NCBI GenBank assembly: GCA_001464385.1
Contig: LNFB01000159.1
Span: 1 to 63,462, forward strand
Direction: 5' to 3'
Source: Deltaproteobacteria bacterium Ga0077550
Lineage (GTDB): Bacteria > Myxococcota_A > Polyangia > Nannocystales > Nannocystaceae
DNA length: 63,462 nt
This document shows positions 21,538-30,716 of the stretch, piece by piece. The notes beneath the pieces are model-generated. The model was given only the letters and a program-made list of their open reading frames with translations. It was not told where the DNA came from and searched no databases. A program made the position numbers and the translations under genes. Positions within the stretch are counted from its first letter, which is position 1, and every line of letters starts with the position of its first letter.

Positions 21538-22326
21538 CTACTCGAACGCGATCACGAACGACATCTCGCTGCACATCCGGGTCGCGCGGCCCTGGACCTG
21601 CAGCGGGCTGAAGCGCCATCGCTTCAGCGTCTCGCGGCAGATGCGATCGATGTCGCCATCGCCCGCGCTTCTCTTGGTCGACACGCGCTCGACCTTGCCG
21701 TCGGTGCCGACGCAGAACTCGACCACCGTCGTGCCGCCGCGCTGCAGCTGCCCGGCCCGCGTGGCCAGCAGCTCCTCGCGTGGGGGATCGGGGGAGAACC
21801 GCGCGCGCCCCTCGACGACGGACAGCGGCACCTTCGCGGCGTCGGCCGTCGGGGCCGGGAGCGTCCGCGGCGTCACCGGCGGGAGCCCGATGCGGCAGTG
21901 ACCACCGATGCACGGCACGCCGACGCCCGGTGGGCCCACGGGCAGCCCGGGGATCGTGCCGCCGTCGGCTCCGTGGGTCGACGGCACCGTGCTCGCGGGG
22001 CCCCTGCGCGGCGGCTCGAGGACGTCCTCGACCTCGGTCGTGCGGGTCGGCTCGGGGGCGTCCGTCGCGTCGTCACGACTCGCGGCAGCGCTCGCCTGTT
22101 GCGGCGGCGGGGGCGGCGGTGCGGCCATCGGGCTCGCCACCGTGGTCGCCATGAGGAAGTCGAGCTCGACCTGCGGTGCACCGACGCGGGAGATCGACAT
22201 GCGCTCGACCCCCGAGTACGTGGTGATCGCGAGCGCACTCGCGATCACGGCGGCGCCCATGGCGAGGCCCATGCGCCGACGCATGCGCGGGTCGAGGGCG
22301 TGGGCGTCCATATACGTGTCGAACAT
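21538..22326 (-). CDS. Second TonB-like AgmX/PglI C-terminal domain protein
   Basis: A 262-residue paralogue of the protein at 19265. It has the same start pattern (MFDTYMDAHALDPRMRRR), a TM helix (about 17-36), a Pro-rich region, and a C-terminal domain with VVEFCVGTDGKVERV and LKRWRFSPLQVQG plus a late Cys. It lacks the acidic and PGGX stretches and instead has two Cys in the middle (VPCIGGHCRIG). The ATG at 22326 has GGGGAG about 10 nt upstream. Another ATG at 22425 overlaps the epmA stop (ATGA) and would add 33 residues. Both are possible; the inner one matches the paralogue. Confidence 0.83.
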   Translation of the reverse strand: MFDTYMDAHALDPRMRRRMGLAMGAAVIASALAITTYSGVERMSISRVGAPQVELDFLMATTVASPMAAPPPPPPQQASAAASRDDATDAPEPTRTTEVEDVLEPPRRGPASTVPSTHGADGGTIPGLPVGPPGVGVPCIGGHCRIGLPPVTPRTLPAPTADAAKVPLSVVEGRARFSPDPPREELLATRAGQLQRGGTTVVEFCVGTDGKVERVSTKRSAGDGDIDRICRETLKRWRFSPLQVQGRATRMCSEMSFVIAFE

Positions 22327-22421
22327 GGCGATGAGCTCCCCGTCGGAGTGCAGACGCTTCGGCGACGTGCCGGGTCTGTCCGCGGGGCGAAACGGCGGGC
22401 GCGTCGCCGCCTGACACCGGC

Positions 22422-23405
22422 TCATGGAACCAATGCGACGTCACCGGTCGCGAGCGCGACGAGCCGCTCGAGCCCGAGCGCGGCGCCCGAGCACACCGGC
22501 AGGCCGGGGCTCGTCAGGTCGGCGAGGAAGGCCTCGGGCATCGGCAGCGGCGGCGCGCCGTAGGCCCCGCGCAGCGCGGCGACGGCCGCGAAGCGGGCGC
22601 GTTGCTCGATCGGATCCCGCAGCTCGCGGTAGCCGTTCGCGAGCTCGCGGCCGAATGCGTGGCTCTCGAAGCGCCCACTCGTCGAGCGGCCCGCGGCGTC
22701 GAGCGAGCGCTCGGCCAGCGCGGCGAGGGGCTCGGGAAAGGCGATGAGGTGGATCCCCTCGCCTGCCCCGGCGCGCGCCGCCAACCAGGGATCGAGCGCG
22801 GTGTCGGACCACGCCGTGAAGAAGGCGGTCCACGCCTCGAGCCGCCGCGCCGCCGCGTCCGTCGTCCGCAGCGGCGGCAGCGACCACGCGGCGCCCGCGA
22901 GCGCGCGCGTCAGCGCCTCCCCGTCTTCGTCGCCGCGCAGCGCGAGGCCTCCGGTGGTCTCGCGCACGGCGTCGAGGAACGCGACCCGCGACCACCGATC
23001 GGGCGGCGGCGTGCTCGGCCGCCCCCACGGCGCGAGCGCCTCGAGCACGCGCGCGACCAGGGCGGCCACGTCATCCGCGGGGTCGCCATCGAGGCGGTAC
23101 CACTCGAGCAGCACGAACTGCTCGCGGTGCCACGCGCCGCGCTCGGACGCGCGGGCCACGTGCGTGATCTGGAAGATGGGGCCGCTGCCGTGGGCCAGCA
23201 GGGACTTCATCGCCAGCTCGGGGCTGGTGTGCAGCCAGCCCGGCGTCGCGGGCACTGGCTCGATCCACGGCTCGATCGCCACCGCGGGCACGCGCGGCGG
23301 CGTCATCACCTCGCGCAGGCCCTCCCCGCGGAAGTACGCCCGCACGGCCGCGAGCGCGGCGTCCCAGGTGGCCACGCGCGCAGCGACGCTCGGGGGCGGC
23401 GACAC
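22422..23405 (-). CDS. epmA: EF-P lysine aminoacylase (EpmA/GenX)
   Basis: A 327-residue class II lysyl-tRNA-synthetase-like enzyme without the anticodon-binding domain; its job is to attach (beta-)lysine to Lys34 of elongation factor P. Class II motifs are visible: motif 1 region VMTPPRVPAVAIEPWIEP, motif 2 ERGAWHREQFVLLEWYR and motif 3 SGAALGLERLVAL. The substrate-binding TSPELAMKSLL and FANGYREL-type (here ELANGYREL) segments are present. It starts 7 bases after the efp stop, so the enzyme and its substrate protein are co-expressed. No lysine 2,3-aminomutase (EpmB) gene is in the window. Confidence 0.93.
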   Translation of the reverse strand: MSPPPSVAARVATWDAALAAVRAYFRGEGLREVMTPPRVPAVAIEPWIEPVPATPGWLHTSPELAMKSLLAHGSGPIFQITHVARASERGAWHREQFVLLEWYRLDGDPADDVAALVARVLEALAPWGRPSTPPPDRWSRVAFLDAVRETTGGLALRGDEDGEALTRALAGAAWSLPPLRTTDAAARRLEAWTAFFTAWSDTALDPWLAARAGAGEGIHLIAFPEPLAALAERSLDAAGRSTSGRFESHAFGRELANGYRELRDPIEQRARFAAVAALRGAYGAPPLPMPEAFLADLTSPGLPVCSGAALGLERLVALATGDVALVP

Positions 23406-23412
23406 GGCGGGA

Positions 23413-23982
23413 CTAGCCGTTGACGCGCTCGATGTACGCGCCCGATCGGGTGTCGATCTTCACGCGCTCGCCGACCTTGATGAAGATCGGCACCTGCACC
23501 TGGTAGCCCGTCGACACCGTCGCCTGCTTGGTCACGTTCGTCGCGGTGTCACCCTTCACGCCGGGCTCGGAGTCCGTGATCTCCATGATGACGTGGCTGG
23601 GCAAGCTGATGCCCACCGGGCGATCGTTGTAGAAGAGGACGTCGACCGCGAGGTTGTCGAGCAGGAACCACTTGTCGTCGCCGACGACGCTCGACGACAG
23701 CTCGACCTGCTCGTAGGACTCGTTGTCCATGAACGTGAAGCCGTCGGCCGAGGCGAACAGGTACTGCATCTGCTTGCTCTCGACGTTCGCCGCGTCGAAC
23801 TTCTCGCCCGAACGCCAGGTGCGGTCGATGACCGCGCCGGTGATCATGTTCTTGATCCGGCACTTGTAGAGTCCCTGACCCTTGCCCGGCTTCACGAACT
23901 GGAATTCGACGACCGTGTAGGGATGGCCATCGATTTCGATCTTGGTGTTCTTCTTGAGTTCACTGACGTCGACGCTGGCCAT
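23413..23982 (-). CDS. efp: Elongation factor P
   Basis: A 189-residue translation factor that relieves ribosome stalling at poly-proline. The modification loop reads KPGKGQ with the target lysine at exactly residue 34, and the C-terminal OB domain has the normal KVGERVKIDTRSGAYIERV ending. The ATG at 23982 has AAGGA upstream. It is the first gene of the run with epmA and the TonB/Exb genes. Those downstream proteins contain long Pro-Pro stretches (for example nine prolines in the TonB-like protein), so EF-P would help translate its own operon partners. Confidence 0.97.
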   Translation of the reverse strand: MASVDVSELKKNTKIEIDGHPYTVVEFQFVKPGKGQGLYKCRIKNMITGAVIDRTWRSGEKFDAANVESKQMQYLFASADGFTFMDNESYEQVELSSSVVGDDKWFLLDNLAVDVLFYNDRPVGISLPSHVIMEITDSEPGVKGDTATNVTKQATVSTGYQVQVPIFIKVGERVKIDTRSGAYIERVNG

Positions 23983-24136
23983 GGGCGATCCTTACCGCGG
24001 TGCGGCGCTCGGCTTGTCCACCGTCGATGGGTTGGTTGTCAACCTCGGGTCGCGCGGCGGGCCGTGCGGGGGGACTGGCGTGGGGCCCCGAGTTGTGGCA
24101 GCCTATTCTACGGTTTTCCTCGACCGTTACCGGGAA

Positions 24137-24550
24137 ATGCGTCTCAGCACCAAAGCTCGCTACGGCCTCCGCGCGCTGGTCCACATCGCGCACCGCGGCT
24201 ACGCGTCCGCCCAGGCCATCGCAGAGCAGCAGGCCATCCCGGCGCGCTACCTCGAGGAGATCATCGGCGAGCTGCGGCGCGCCGGCCTCGTCGTCGGCAA
24301 GCGGGGCCCGCGGGGCGGCTACCGGCTGGCGCGCCCGCCGGGCGAGATCGCGGTGTCCCAGGTCCTGGCCGCCCTCGCCCACCCCGGCCAGGACGCGGGC
24401 TCCGCGACCGCCCACGACGAGATCAGCGTGCTGGTCGAGCGGGCGGTCGACGATCGGCTGGAGGCGGCGCTCGGCGACCTGCGACTCGAGCAGCTCCTCG
24501 GCGAGGCCCGCGAGCGCCACCGGCGGTCCGCGGCCAACTACGTCATCTGA
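24137..24550 (+). CDS. Rrf2-family transcription regulator (Cys-free)
   Basis: A 137-residue winged-helix protein with the Rrf2 signature: MRLSTKARYGLRALVHIA, the recognition helix IPARYLEEIIGELRRAGLV and the wing KRGPRGGYRLARPP. It has no cysteine at all, so unlike IscR or NsrR it cannot bind an Fe-S cluster. It resembles CymR, the cysteine-metabolism repressor that senses through CysK. It directly precedes cysK (27 bp gap) and the thiocarboxylate cysteine genes, so it is the likely regulator of that operon. A TATTCT -10-like box lies at 24104-24109. Confidence 0.88.
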   Translation: MRLSTKARYGLRALVHIAHRGYASAQAIAEQQAIPARYLEEIIGELRRAGLVVGKRGPRGGYRLARPPGEIAVSQVLAALAHPGQDAGSATAHDEISVLVERAVDDRLEAALGDLRLEQLLGEARERHRRSAANYVI

Positions 24551-24577
24551 ACCCCTCGCACCCCTCGGATCGGCACC

Positions 24578-25530
<953 letters not shown>

Positions 25531-25534
<4 letters not shown>

Positions 25535-26250
25535 GCGGCGGCGCGATCGACCAGGTGCCCGTCGCGGTCCTGGGCGCAGGTGGCCTCGGCTGCCCGGCCC
25601 TGCTCGGCCTGCGCATGGCCGGGGCCCGCCGCATCACCATCGTCGATCACGACCGCGTCGAGGTGTCGAACCTCCACCGTCAGGTGCTCTACGACGTCGG
25701 CGACGTCGGTGCGCCCAAGGCCGAGGTCGCCGCGGCCCGGCTCCGGGCGCTCGGCATCGACGCGACCGCGGAGGTCCGGCGGCTCGCCCCCGTCGAGCTC
25801 GACGCGTGGATGGCCGCGCTGCCCCCCGAGGCGATCGTGATCGAGTGCACCGACGTGCCGGCGCTGAAGTTCGCGTGCAACGACGCGGCGGTCCGGCAGC
25901 GGCGGCGGGCGGTGATCGGCGCGGCGCTTGGCCTGCGCGGCCACGCGATCGCGATCACGCCCGGCTCGGCGTGCTACCGCTGCGTCTTCGAGGCGCCCCC
26001 GCCCGACGATCTCGTGCCGACGTGCGCGCAGGCCGGGGTCCTCGGCACCGCCGTCGGCGTGACCGGGGCGTTCCTCGCCCACCTCGCGTCCGCGTTGGCC
26101 GAGGGTCAGCGCGAGCTCGCCGGTCGGCTCTTCGAGCTGGCGCTGGGCTCGGGCATCATCCGGGCCCTCGGCGGCCGGCCGCGCGCGGGATGCCCCTGCC
26201 GCCCTGCGCCCCACGACTCCGTTTCCCACCACGCCACCGTCGTCGTCTAG
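25531..26250 (+). CDS. E1-like adenylyltransferase (MoeB/ThiF/HesA type)
   Basis: A 239-residue enzyme that adenylates the C-terminal glycine of a ubiquitin-like sulfur carrier. The ATP-binding GAGGLG is at residues 15-20, followed by DHDRVEVSNLHRQ. The conserved Cys is at about 165 in PTCAQAGVLG. The zinc site is formed by CYRC (148, 151) and CPC (221, 223). There is no C-terminal rhodanese domain, unlike MoeZ, so sulfur must come from another donor. The ATG overlaps the cysK stop; the sulfur-carrier gene follows 8 bp later. By analogy with mycobacterial MoeZ or Wolinella HcyF it activates the CysO-like protein. Confidence 0.92.
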
Positions 26251-26258
26251 GAGCAACC

Positions 26259-26534
26259 ATGGCCACCGTTCGCATCCCCACCCCGCTGCGCAAGTTCACC
26301 CAGGGCAAGGAGGAAGTCAGCGTCGCCGGCGGCAACGTCCGCGACCTGCTCGCCAACCTGGAGACCGCGTACCCCGGCATCAAGGAGCGCATCTGCGACG
26401 ACGCCGGCGCGGTCCGGCGCTTCGTCAACGTCTTCGTCGCCGACGAGGACATCCGCTTCCTCGAGAACCTCGACACCGCGGTGAAGGACAGCGACGAGGT
26501 CAGCATCGTGCCGGCCATCGCGGGCGGTCGATGA
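26259..26534 (+). CDS. CysO-like ubiquitin-fold sulfur carrier protein
   Basis: A 91-residue MoaD/ThiS-family protein: VRIPTPLRKFTQGKEEVSV, a helix NVRDLLANLETAYPGIKERI, a VNVFVADEDIR strand and the C-terminal region DEVSIVPAIAGGR. In this family the terminal Gly-Gly is turned into a thiocarboxylate that donates sulfur to cysteine synthase M. Here Gly-Gly is followed by one Arg before the stop, so the precursor must be trimmed. The stop overlaps the cysM start (ATGA). Ribosome site AGGAGC precedes the ATG. Wolinella HcyS and Pseudomonas QbsE are precedents for trimming by JAMM proteases. Confidence 0.9.
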   Translation: MATVRIPTPLRKFTQGKEEVSVAGGNVRDLLANLETAYPGIKERICDDAGAVRRFVNVFVADEDIRFLENLDTAVKDSDEVSIVPAIAGGR

Positions 26535-27535
26535 GCGAGCGGGCCCACGTCCTCGATCCGCACGGCGCACCGGCCGGGGTCGCGCTCGCGGGGGCCCTGG
26601 CGGCATCGAACGGGCGCGTCGACTCGATCCTGGACCTCGTCGGCAACACGCCGCTCGTGCGACTCCGGGCGATCGAGGCGGAGTGCCCGGGCGTCGAGAT
26701 CTGGGCCAAGTGCGAGTTCGCCAACCCCGGCGGCTCGGTGAAGGACCGCGCCGCGCTGCGGATCGTCCGGGACGCGCTGGCCCGCGGCGATCTCCGCGAC
26801 GGTGTGCGGCTGATCGACAGCACCAGCGGCAACACCGGCATCGCGTACTCGATGGTCGGCGCGGCCCTCGGCGTCCCGATCACCCTGGTGATGCCCGAGA
26901 ACGTCAGCGTCCCGCGCAAGCAGATCACGCGGGCGTACGGCACCGAGCTCGTCTTCAGCGATCCGATGGAGGGCAGCGACGGCGCGATCGTGCTCGCGCG
27001 GCGTCTCGTCGACGAGCAGCCCGGTCGCTACTACTACCCCAACCAGTACGCGAACGACTCGAACTGGCTGGCGCACTACCACGGCACGGCGCCCGAGATC
27101 TGGGCGCAGACCGAGGGCCGCGTGACCCACTTCGTCGCCGGCGTCGGCACGAGCGGCACGATCATGGGCACGTCGCGGCGGCTGCACGAGCTCGGCGACG
27201 TGCGCTGCGTCGCGCTGCAGCCCGACGACGCGATGCACGGGCTCGAGGGCTTGAAGCACATCCCGTCGAGCCTGGTGCCGCCGATCTACGACGAGCGGGC
27301 GTTCGACGAGACGATGTGGATGCCGACCGACGAGGGCTGGGACATGGCCGAGCGCCTCGAGCACGCCGAGGGTCTGTTCGTCGGCCACTCGTCCGGGGCG
27401 AACGTCGCGGGCGCGCTGCGCCTCGGCAAGCAGCTCGCGGCGCAGGGCCGCACGGGCGTCGTCGTGACGGTGCTGTGCGATCGAGGCGACCGCTACTTCG
27501 CGCCGCTGCGCTGGGAGAAACACTATGTCTGGTGA
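26531..27535 (+). CDS. cysM: Cysteine synthase M-type (carrier-thiocarboxylate dependent)
   Basis: A 334-residue fold-type II PLP enzyme. PLP Lys71 lies in NPGGSVKDR, the substrate loop is TSGNTG, the phosphate loop is GTSGTIMG, and a distinctive region reads QPDDAMHGLEGLKHIP. The N-terminus has about 28 extra residues before the core. Linkage to a CysO-like carrier and a JAMM protease matches the mycobacterial CysM system, where O-phosphoserine and the CysO thiocarboxylate are substrates. The exact acceptor here (phosphoserine, acetylserine or a homoserine ester) cannot be read from the sequence. It overlaps the JAMM gene by 11 bases. Confidence 0.9.
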   Translation: MSERAHVLDPHGAPAGVALAGALAASNGRVDSILDLVGNTPLVRLRAIEAECPGVEIWAKCEFANPGGSVKDRAALRIVRDALARGDLRDGVRLIDSTSGNTGIAYSMVGAALGVPITLVMPENVSVPRKQITRAYGTELVFSDPMEGSDGAIVLARRLVDEQPGRYYYPNQYANDSNWLAHYHGTAPEIWAQTEGRVTHFVAGVGTSGTIMGTSRRLHELGDVRCVALQPDDAMHGLEGLKHIPSSLVPPIYDERAFDETMWMPTDEGWDMAERLEHAEGLFVGHSSGANVAGALRLGKQLAAQGRTGVVVTVLCDRGDRYFAPLRWEKHYVW

Positions 27536-27980
27536 CGAGCCGATCACACGCGAGCACCTGCTGGCGATCTACCGCCAGGCCCGCGCCGAGTTCCCCAAGG
27601 AGTGCTGCGGCTACCTGCTCGGCCGGGCGCCCGACGCCGAGCTCGTGCCGTGCGAGAACCGCCAGGACAAGCTCCACGCGCTCGACCCCGAGGCCCACCC
27701 GCGCACGGGCGAGAACGGCTACAACATCGGCGGCAAGCAGCTGCTGACGCTGGTGCGCAGCTTCGAGTCCGAGCGGCCGGCGAGCATCATCTACCACTCG
27801 CATCCGAAGGTCGGCGCGTACTTCTCGGCCGAGGACACGCGCGCCGCGATCGCGGCCGGCTATCCGGTCGACTACCTCGTGGTCGACGTGCAGGAGGACG
27901 CGATCGTCGAGGCGAAGCTGTTCCGGCAGGACGGCGAGGGCTACGTCGAGATCGCGCGGTTCGACGGCGCGGCGGTGTAG
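27525..27980 (+). CDS. JAMM (MPN+) metalloprotease, Mec-like
   Basis: A 151-residue zinc isopeptidase/carboxypeptidase. The JAMM residues are complete: Glu26 (in PKECCGYLLG), His91 and His93 (HSHP), Ser101 and Asp104 (SAED). In Mycobacterium the homologue Mec releases cysteine from the CysO-cysteine adduct. Because the linked carrier ends in Gly-Gly-Arg, this protease probably also trims the precursor. Start ATG 27525 has GGGAG upstream and lies inside the end of cysM. A rearranged copy of its 3' end lies at 29478-29576. Confidence 0.93.
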   Translation: MSGDEPITREHLLAIYRQARAEFPKECCGYLLGRAPDAELVPCENRQDKLHALDPEAHPRTGENGYNIGGKQLLTLVRSFESERPASIIYHSHPKVGAYFSAEDTRAAIAAGYPVDYLVVDVQEDAIVEAKLFRQDGEGYVEIARFDGAAV

Positions 27981-28057
27981 GGACCTCCGCGACGGACTCG
28001 GCGACGCGGGTCGCGGGTACGAGGCGATCCTGCGCCAGGTCCAGTCCCGGCGGGCCT

Positions 28058-29437
28058 TCAGCCGGGGACGAAGCGTGCGACCCAGATGTCGACGTTGAGC
28101 GGATCGCTCCCCGCCTCGAGGACCTCGAGCGCGAAGCTCGGGTTCCCCGCCTCGTCGAACGTGATCGCGGTCGGGGTCTGGTAGTCGTCCTGGATGCCAC
28201 CGGGCGTGATCCGCCCCAGCGAGACGAACTGGTCCCCGTCTTCGGAGAGCGAGAGGTACACGCCGGTCGCGCCGTCGACCGCGGCTTGGTGGACGACGAG
28301 GACGCGGCCCCACGGGTCGACGCCGACGGCGGGCCGTCGCTCGTCGAGGTTGACCTGGTCGGTCACCGCGACGGGGCTGCCGAACACCTCGTCCTTGGTC
28401 GAGCTGTGGAAGACCTCGTAGCACTCCTCGTTCCCGCAGGGCTGGCGCTGGACCCACACGAGATGGACGCCGTCGCGGGCCGGCGACGCCGACGGCGACA
28501 GGATCGCGGTGCCGAGACCAGAGAGTTCGTCGGCGGTCCACTCACCGCTGCGGTTGGTCGCCTGGATCAGGGTGCTCTGGCCGCCCTGCACACAGAGCAG
28601 GACGAAGTGGAAGACCCCCGACGGCGCCGCAGCCCCGGTGAGGTCCGAGCATGCCGTCGTGATCGCGTCGACCACGGGCACGCGCTTGGTCGGATCCGCC
28701 TCGACCGTGAACTCGCTGACGAACACCTCGGGCGTCGGATCGAGCCCCATGTCCGAGATCTCGGACGAGATGTAGGCGATCGCGAGGCCCCCATCGTCGT
28801 TGGCCGCGAGCGAGGGTCGGAGATCGGCGCGCGCCTCGATCGCCGGCTCGAGCGCATTGCTGACGTTGCGCGCGGGGCTCCAACCATCGGGCCCCGCGGT
28901 GGCGACGAACACGTCGTCGTCGTCGCCCACCATCGCCCGCCCCGTCCACGCCAGCATCGGCACGGGCGCCGAGACCATCGAGGGGAACGTGTTCTGGACC
29001 CCGGTGTAGTCGGTCAGCGTGACCGGATCCCAGGCGTCGCCGTCGCGCGTCGCCGCGATGATGTTGAGCGTGTCGTTGTCGTCGAGCGCGCCCTCTGCCC
29101 ACGCGACGATCTCGCGCCCGTCGGTCGCCAACGCGCGCCGCGGATGAAAGCCCATCACCGGCGTCGCCGAGACATTCTCGAAGATCCACATGCCCTGGCC
29201 GAGGTCGGGCGGATCGCCGCCGGTCGGGTCCGTCGCGGCGCCCGAGCTCTCGGCGTCCGGCCCGGTGTCCCCCGGGAGCCCGGAGGTATCGGCCGCGATC
29301 GTGGTGCTGGGTTCGACGTCGGCCGTGCCGTTCTCGGAGAACGACGCGACGGTTCCCACGGTCGTGTCGGCTTCCTCGCCGCCGGCACACGCGGGCACCA
29401 GCAGGGCGAGCAGCAGCGCGGCGGGGCGCAGGAGCAT
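28058..29437 (-). CDS. Predicted lipoprotein, sialidase/propeller-like
   Basis: A 459-residue exported protein. The signal peptide MLLRPAALLLALLVPAC ends in a lipobox-like site, followed by a Thr/Asp/Gly linker. The body shows repeated units of the type DGREIVAWAEG, RPSLAANDDGGLAIAYIS and RRPAVGVDPWGRVLVVHQ, each a strand with a [S/T/N]xD-like turn, as in BNR/sialidase-type beta-propellers. No catalytic set can be assigned. ATG 29437 lies 6 nt after a TATGCT box. The gene is inserted between mec and a broken copy of the mec 3' end, suggesting it arrived with a rearrangement. Confidence 0.72.
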   Translation of the reverse strand: MLLRPAALLLALLVPACAGGEEADTTVGTVASFSENGTADVEPSTTIAADTSGLPGDTGPDAESSGAATDPTGGDPPDLGQGMWIFENVSATPVMGFHPRRALATDGREIVAWAEGALDDNDTLNIIAATRDGDAWDPVTLTDYTGVQNTFPSMVSAPVPMLAWTGRAMVGDDDDVFVATAGPDGWSPARNVSNALEPAIEARADLRPSLAANDDGGLAIAYISSEISDMGLDPTPEVFVSEFTVEADPTKRVPVVDAITTACSDLTGAAAPSGVFHFVLLCVQGGQSTLIQATNRSGEWTADELSGLGTAILSPSASPARDGVHLVWVQRQPCGNEECYEVFHSSTKDEVFGSPVAVTDQVNLDERRPAVGVDPWGRVLVVHQAAVDGATGVYLSLSEDGDQFVSLGRITPGGIQDDYQTPTAITFDEAGNPSFALEVLEAGSDPLNVDIWVARFVPG

Positions 29438-29443
29438 CGCCGG

Positions 29444-29449
29444 AGCATA
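29444..29449 (-). promoter_or_regulatory. -10 box for the lipoprotein at 29437, likely leaderless
   Basis: TATGCT on the minus strand, 6 nt before the ATG, with no Shine-Dalgarno sequence between. Same geometry as the other leaderless candidates in this window. Confidence 0.45.
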
Positions 29450-29477
29450 GCCGTGGCCGCGCGAGGGGATCGCGAGG

Positions 29478-29576
29478 ATGAGGCCCAGGATCGCGGCGAG
29501 GAACGACCTCGTGGTCGACGCGCAGGACGGCGAGGGCGACGTCGAGATCGCGCGGTTCGACGGCGCCGCCGTGTAG
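29478..29576 (+). pseudogene. Broken copy of the JAMM protease 3' end
   Basis: Reading the plus strand gives IAARNDLVVDAQDGEG, then DVEIARFDGAAV and a stop. The last residues match the end of the JAMM protein at 27525-27980 almost exactly (LVVDVQ..., DGEGYVEIARFDGAAV). Relative to that gene 36 bases (12 codons) are missing between two CAGGA repeats, consistent with slippage deletion. The catalytic residues are absent, so it is a remnant. It is in direct orientation 1.6 kb downstream of the intact gene, flanking the lipoprotein gene. Confidence 0.75.
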
Positions 29577-29580
29577 CAAC

Positions 29581-30099
29581 TCACGTCATCACGCCGCGTC
29601 GCCCCGTCGCGCGCACGCGCGCCACGAACGCGCGATCGGCCGGCAGGAACGCATCGACCGGGAGCGCCGCGTGGCGGTACGCGTGCACCATCGCGCCCGC
29701 CTCGGGCCGGACGCTCGCCGCCCAGTCGGAGCCCCACGCGGCGCCGTCGACGTCGTAGACCGCGAGGACGACCTCAGGCCCCGGGGCCGGGTAGACGTGG
29801 TGGAGCAGCTCGACCACGCGGCCGACCCGGAGGCGCACGGCGTCCGCGCCCCACTCCTCGACGAGTTCCCGCGCGAGGGCGGCTGCCGGCGCCTCGCCGC
29901 GTTCGACCTTGCCCCCCGGGAGCTCGAGCATGCCCGCGCCGAAGCGAGCCGCCGCCGCCCGGCGCTGGACCAGCAGGGTCTCGTCGTCGAGCCACACCAG
30001 CGCGGCGACGACGAGCAACCGTGGCGAGGTCGGCTCCACCGGGCGCCGAGCATGCCACGTCGGGCGCGCCTCGGCGCCCAGGATGTGCTCACGCCGCAC
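29581..30099 (-). CDS. Nudix hydrolase (MutT-like)
   Basis: A 172-residue enzyme that hydrolyses nucleoside diphosphates linked to another moiety. The Nudix box is perfect: Gly63-x5-Glu69-x7-Arg77-Glu78-Leu-x-Glu-Glu82-x-Gly84. The preceding strands (LLVVAALVWLDDETLLVQRR) and FGAGMLELPGGKVE resemble MutT/8-oxo-dGTPase-like members. The substrate is not certain. The GTG start gives a 25-residue N-terminal tail of low complexity, so the true start may be further in. Divergent from the DUF507 gene. Confidence 0.88.
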   Translation of the reverse strand: MRREHILGAEARPTWHARRPVEPTSPRLLVVAALVWLDDETLLVQRRAAAARFGAGMLELPGGKVERGEAPAAALARELVEEWGADAVRLRVGRVVELLHHVYPAPGPEVVLAVYDVDGAAWGSDWAASVRPEAGAMVHAYRHAALPVDAFLPADRAFVARVRATGRRGVMT

Positions 30100-30203
30100 G
30101 CGCCGCAGGGCCGTGTGGTCCCGACGATTTCCCCACGTCCGCCGCGGGCGTTCGGTGTGGACGCGGCGCGATCTCCCCCACTATCCTCGCGACCAGGTCC
30201 CGC

Positions 30204-30716
30204 ATGCGCCTGTTCTCGAGCAAGATCCCGCACATCACCGAGGTCGTCACGCGCACGCTGATCGACGCCGGTGACCTGGAAATCAGCAACCGCGACGAGT
30301 TCAAGCGCGACGTCGAGGCGATCCTGAAGGAGTACCTCCGCAAGGATCGCGAGATCACCGAGGCGGCCAAGGACCTCCTCGAGGCCCGCGGCCTGCCCTA
30401 CTCCGAGCTCTACAAGACCAAGCGGCAGCTCGCCGAGCGCGAGGAGTTCGCGATCGGCGACGAGTCGGTCAACTGGATCGCCAACCAGCTGGTCGAGATG
30501 TTCATGCAGTCGCAGTGGGTCGAGGAGGTCTTCGCCGAGGACACCGCGCTGCGGAAGTCGCTCAAAGAGATCCTCCGCCGCAACATGCAGGCCGACGACG
30601 ATCTCGACCGCGAGGTCCGCAAGCACCTCAAGCACCTCGAAGAGGGCACGACCAGCTTCGAGATCGAGTACCAGAAGCAGCTCGAGTTGGTGAGACGCAG
30701 GCACGGGCTGTCCTGA
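30204..30716 (+). CDS. DUF507 family protein
   Basis: A 170-residue, highly charged, all-helical protein with the DUF507 family look: MRLFSSKIPHITEVVTRTLIDAGDLEI at the N-terminus and VRKHLKHLEEGTTSFEIEYQ near the end. The family has no known function but is widespread in deltaproteobacterial lineages. It starts 17 nt downstream of a TATCCT -10 box (30182-30187), giving a very short leader. Its stop overlaps the next start (TGATG), so it is the first gene of a three-gene operon with an ETF-like and an ATP-grasp protein. Confidence 0.85.
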   Translation: MRLFSSKIPHITEVVTRTLIDAGDLEISNRDEFKRDVEAILKEYLRKDREITEAAKDLLEARGLPYSELYKTKRQLAEREEFAIGDESVNWIANQLVEMFMQSQWVEEVFAEDTALRKSLKEILRRNMQADDDLDREVRKHLKHLEEGTTSFEIEYQKQLELVRRRHGLS

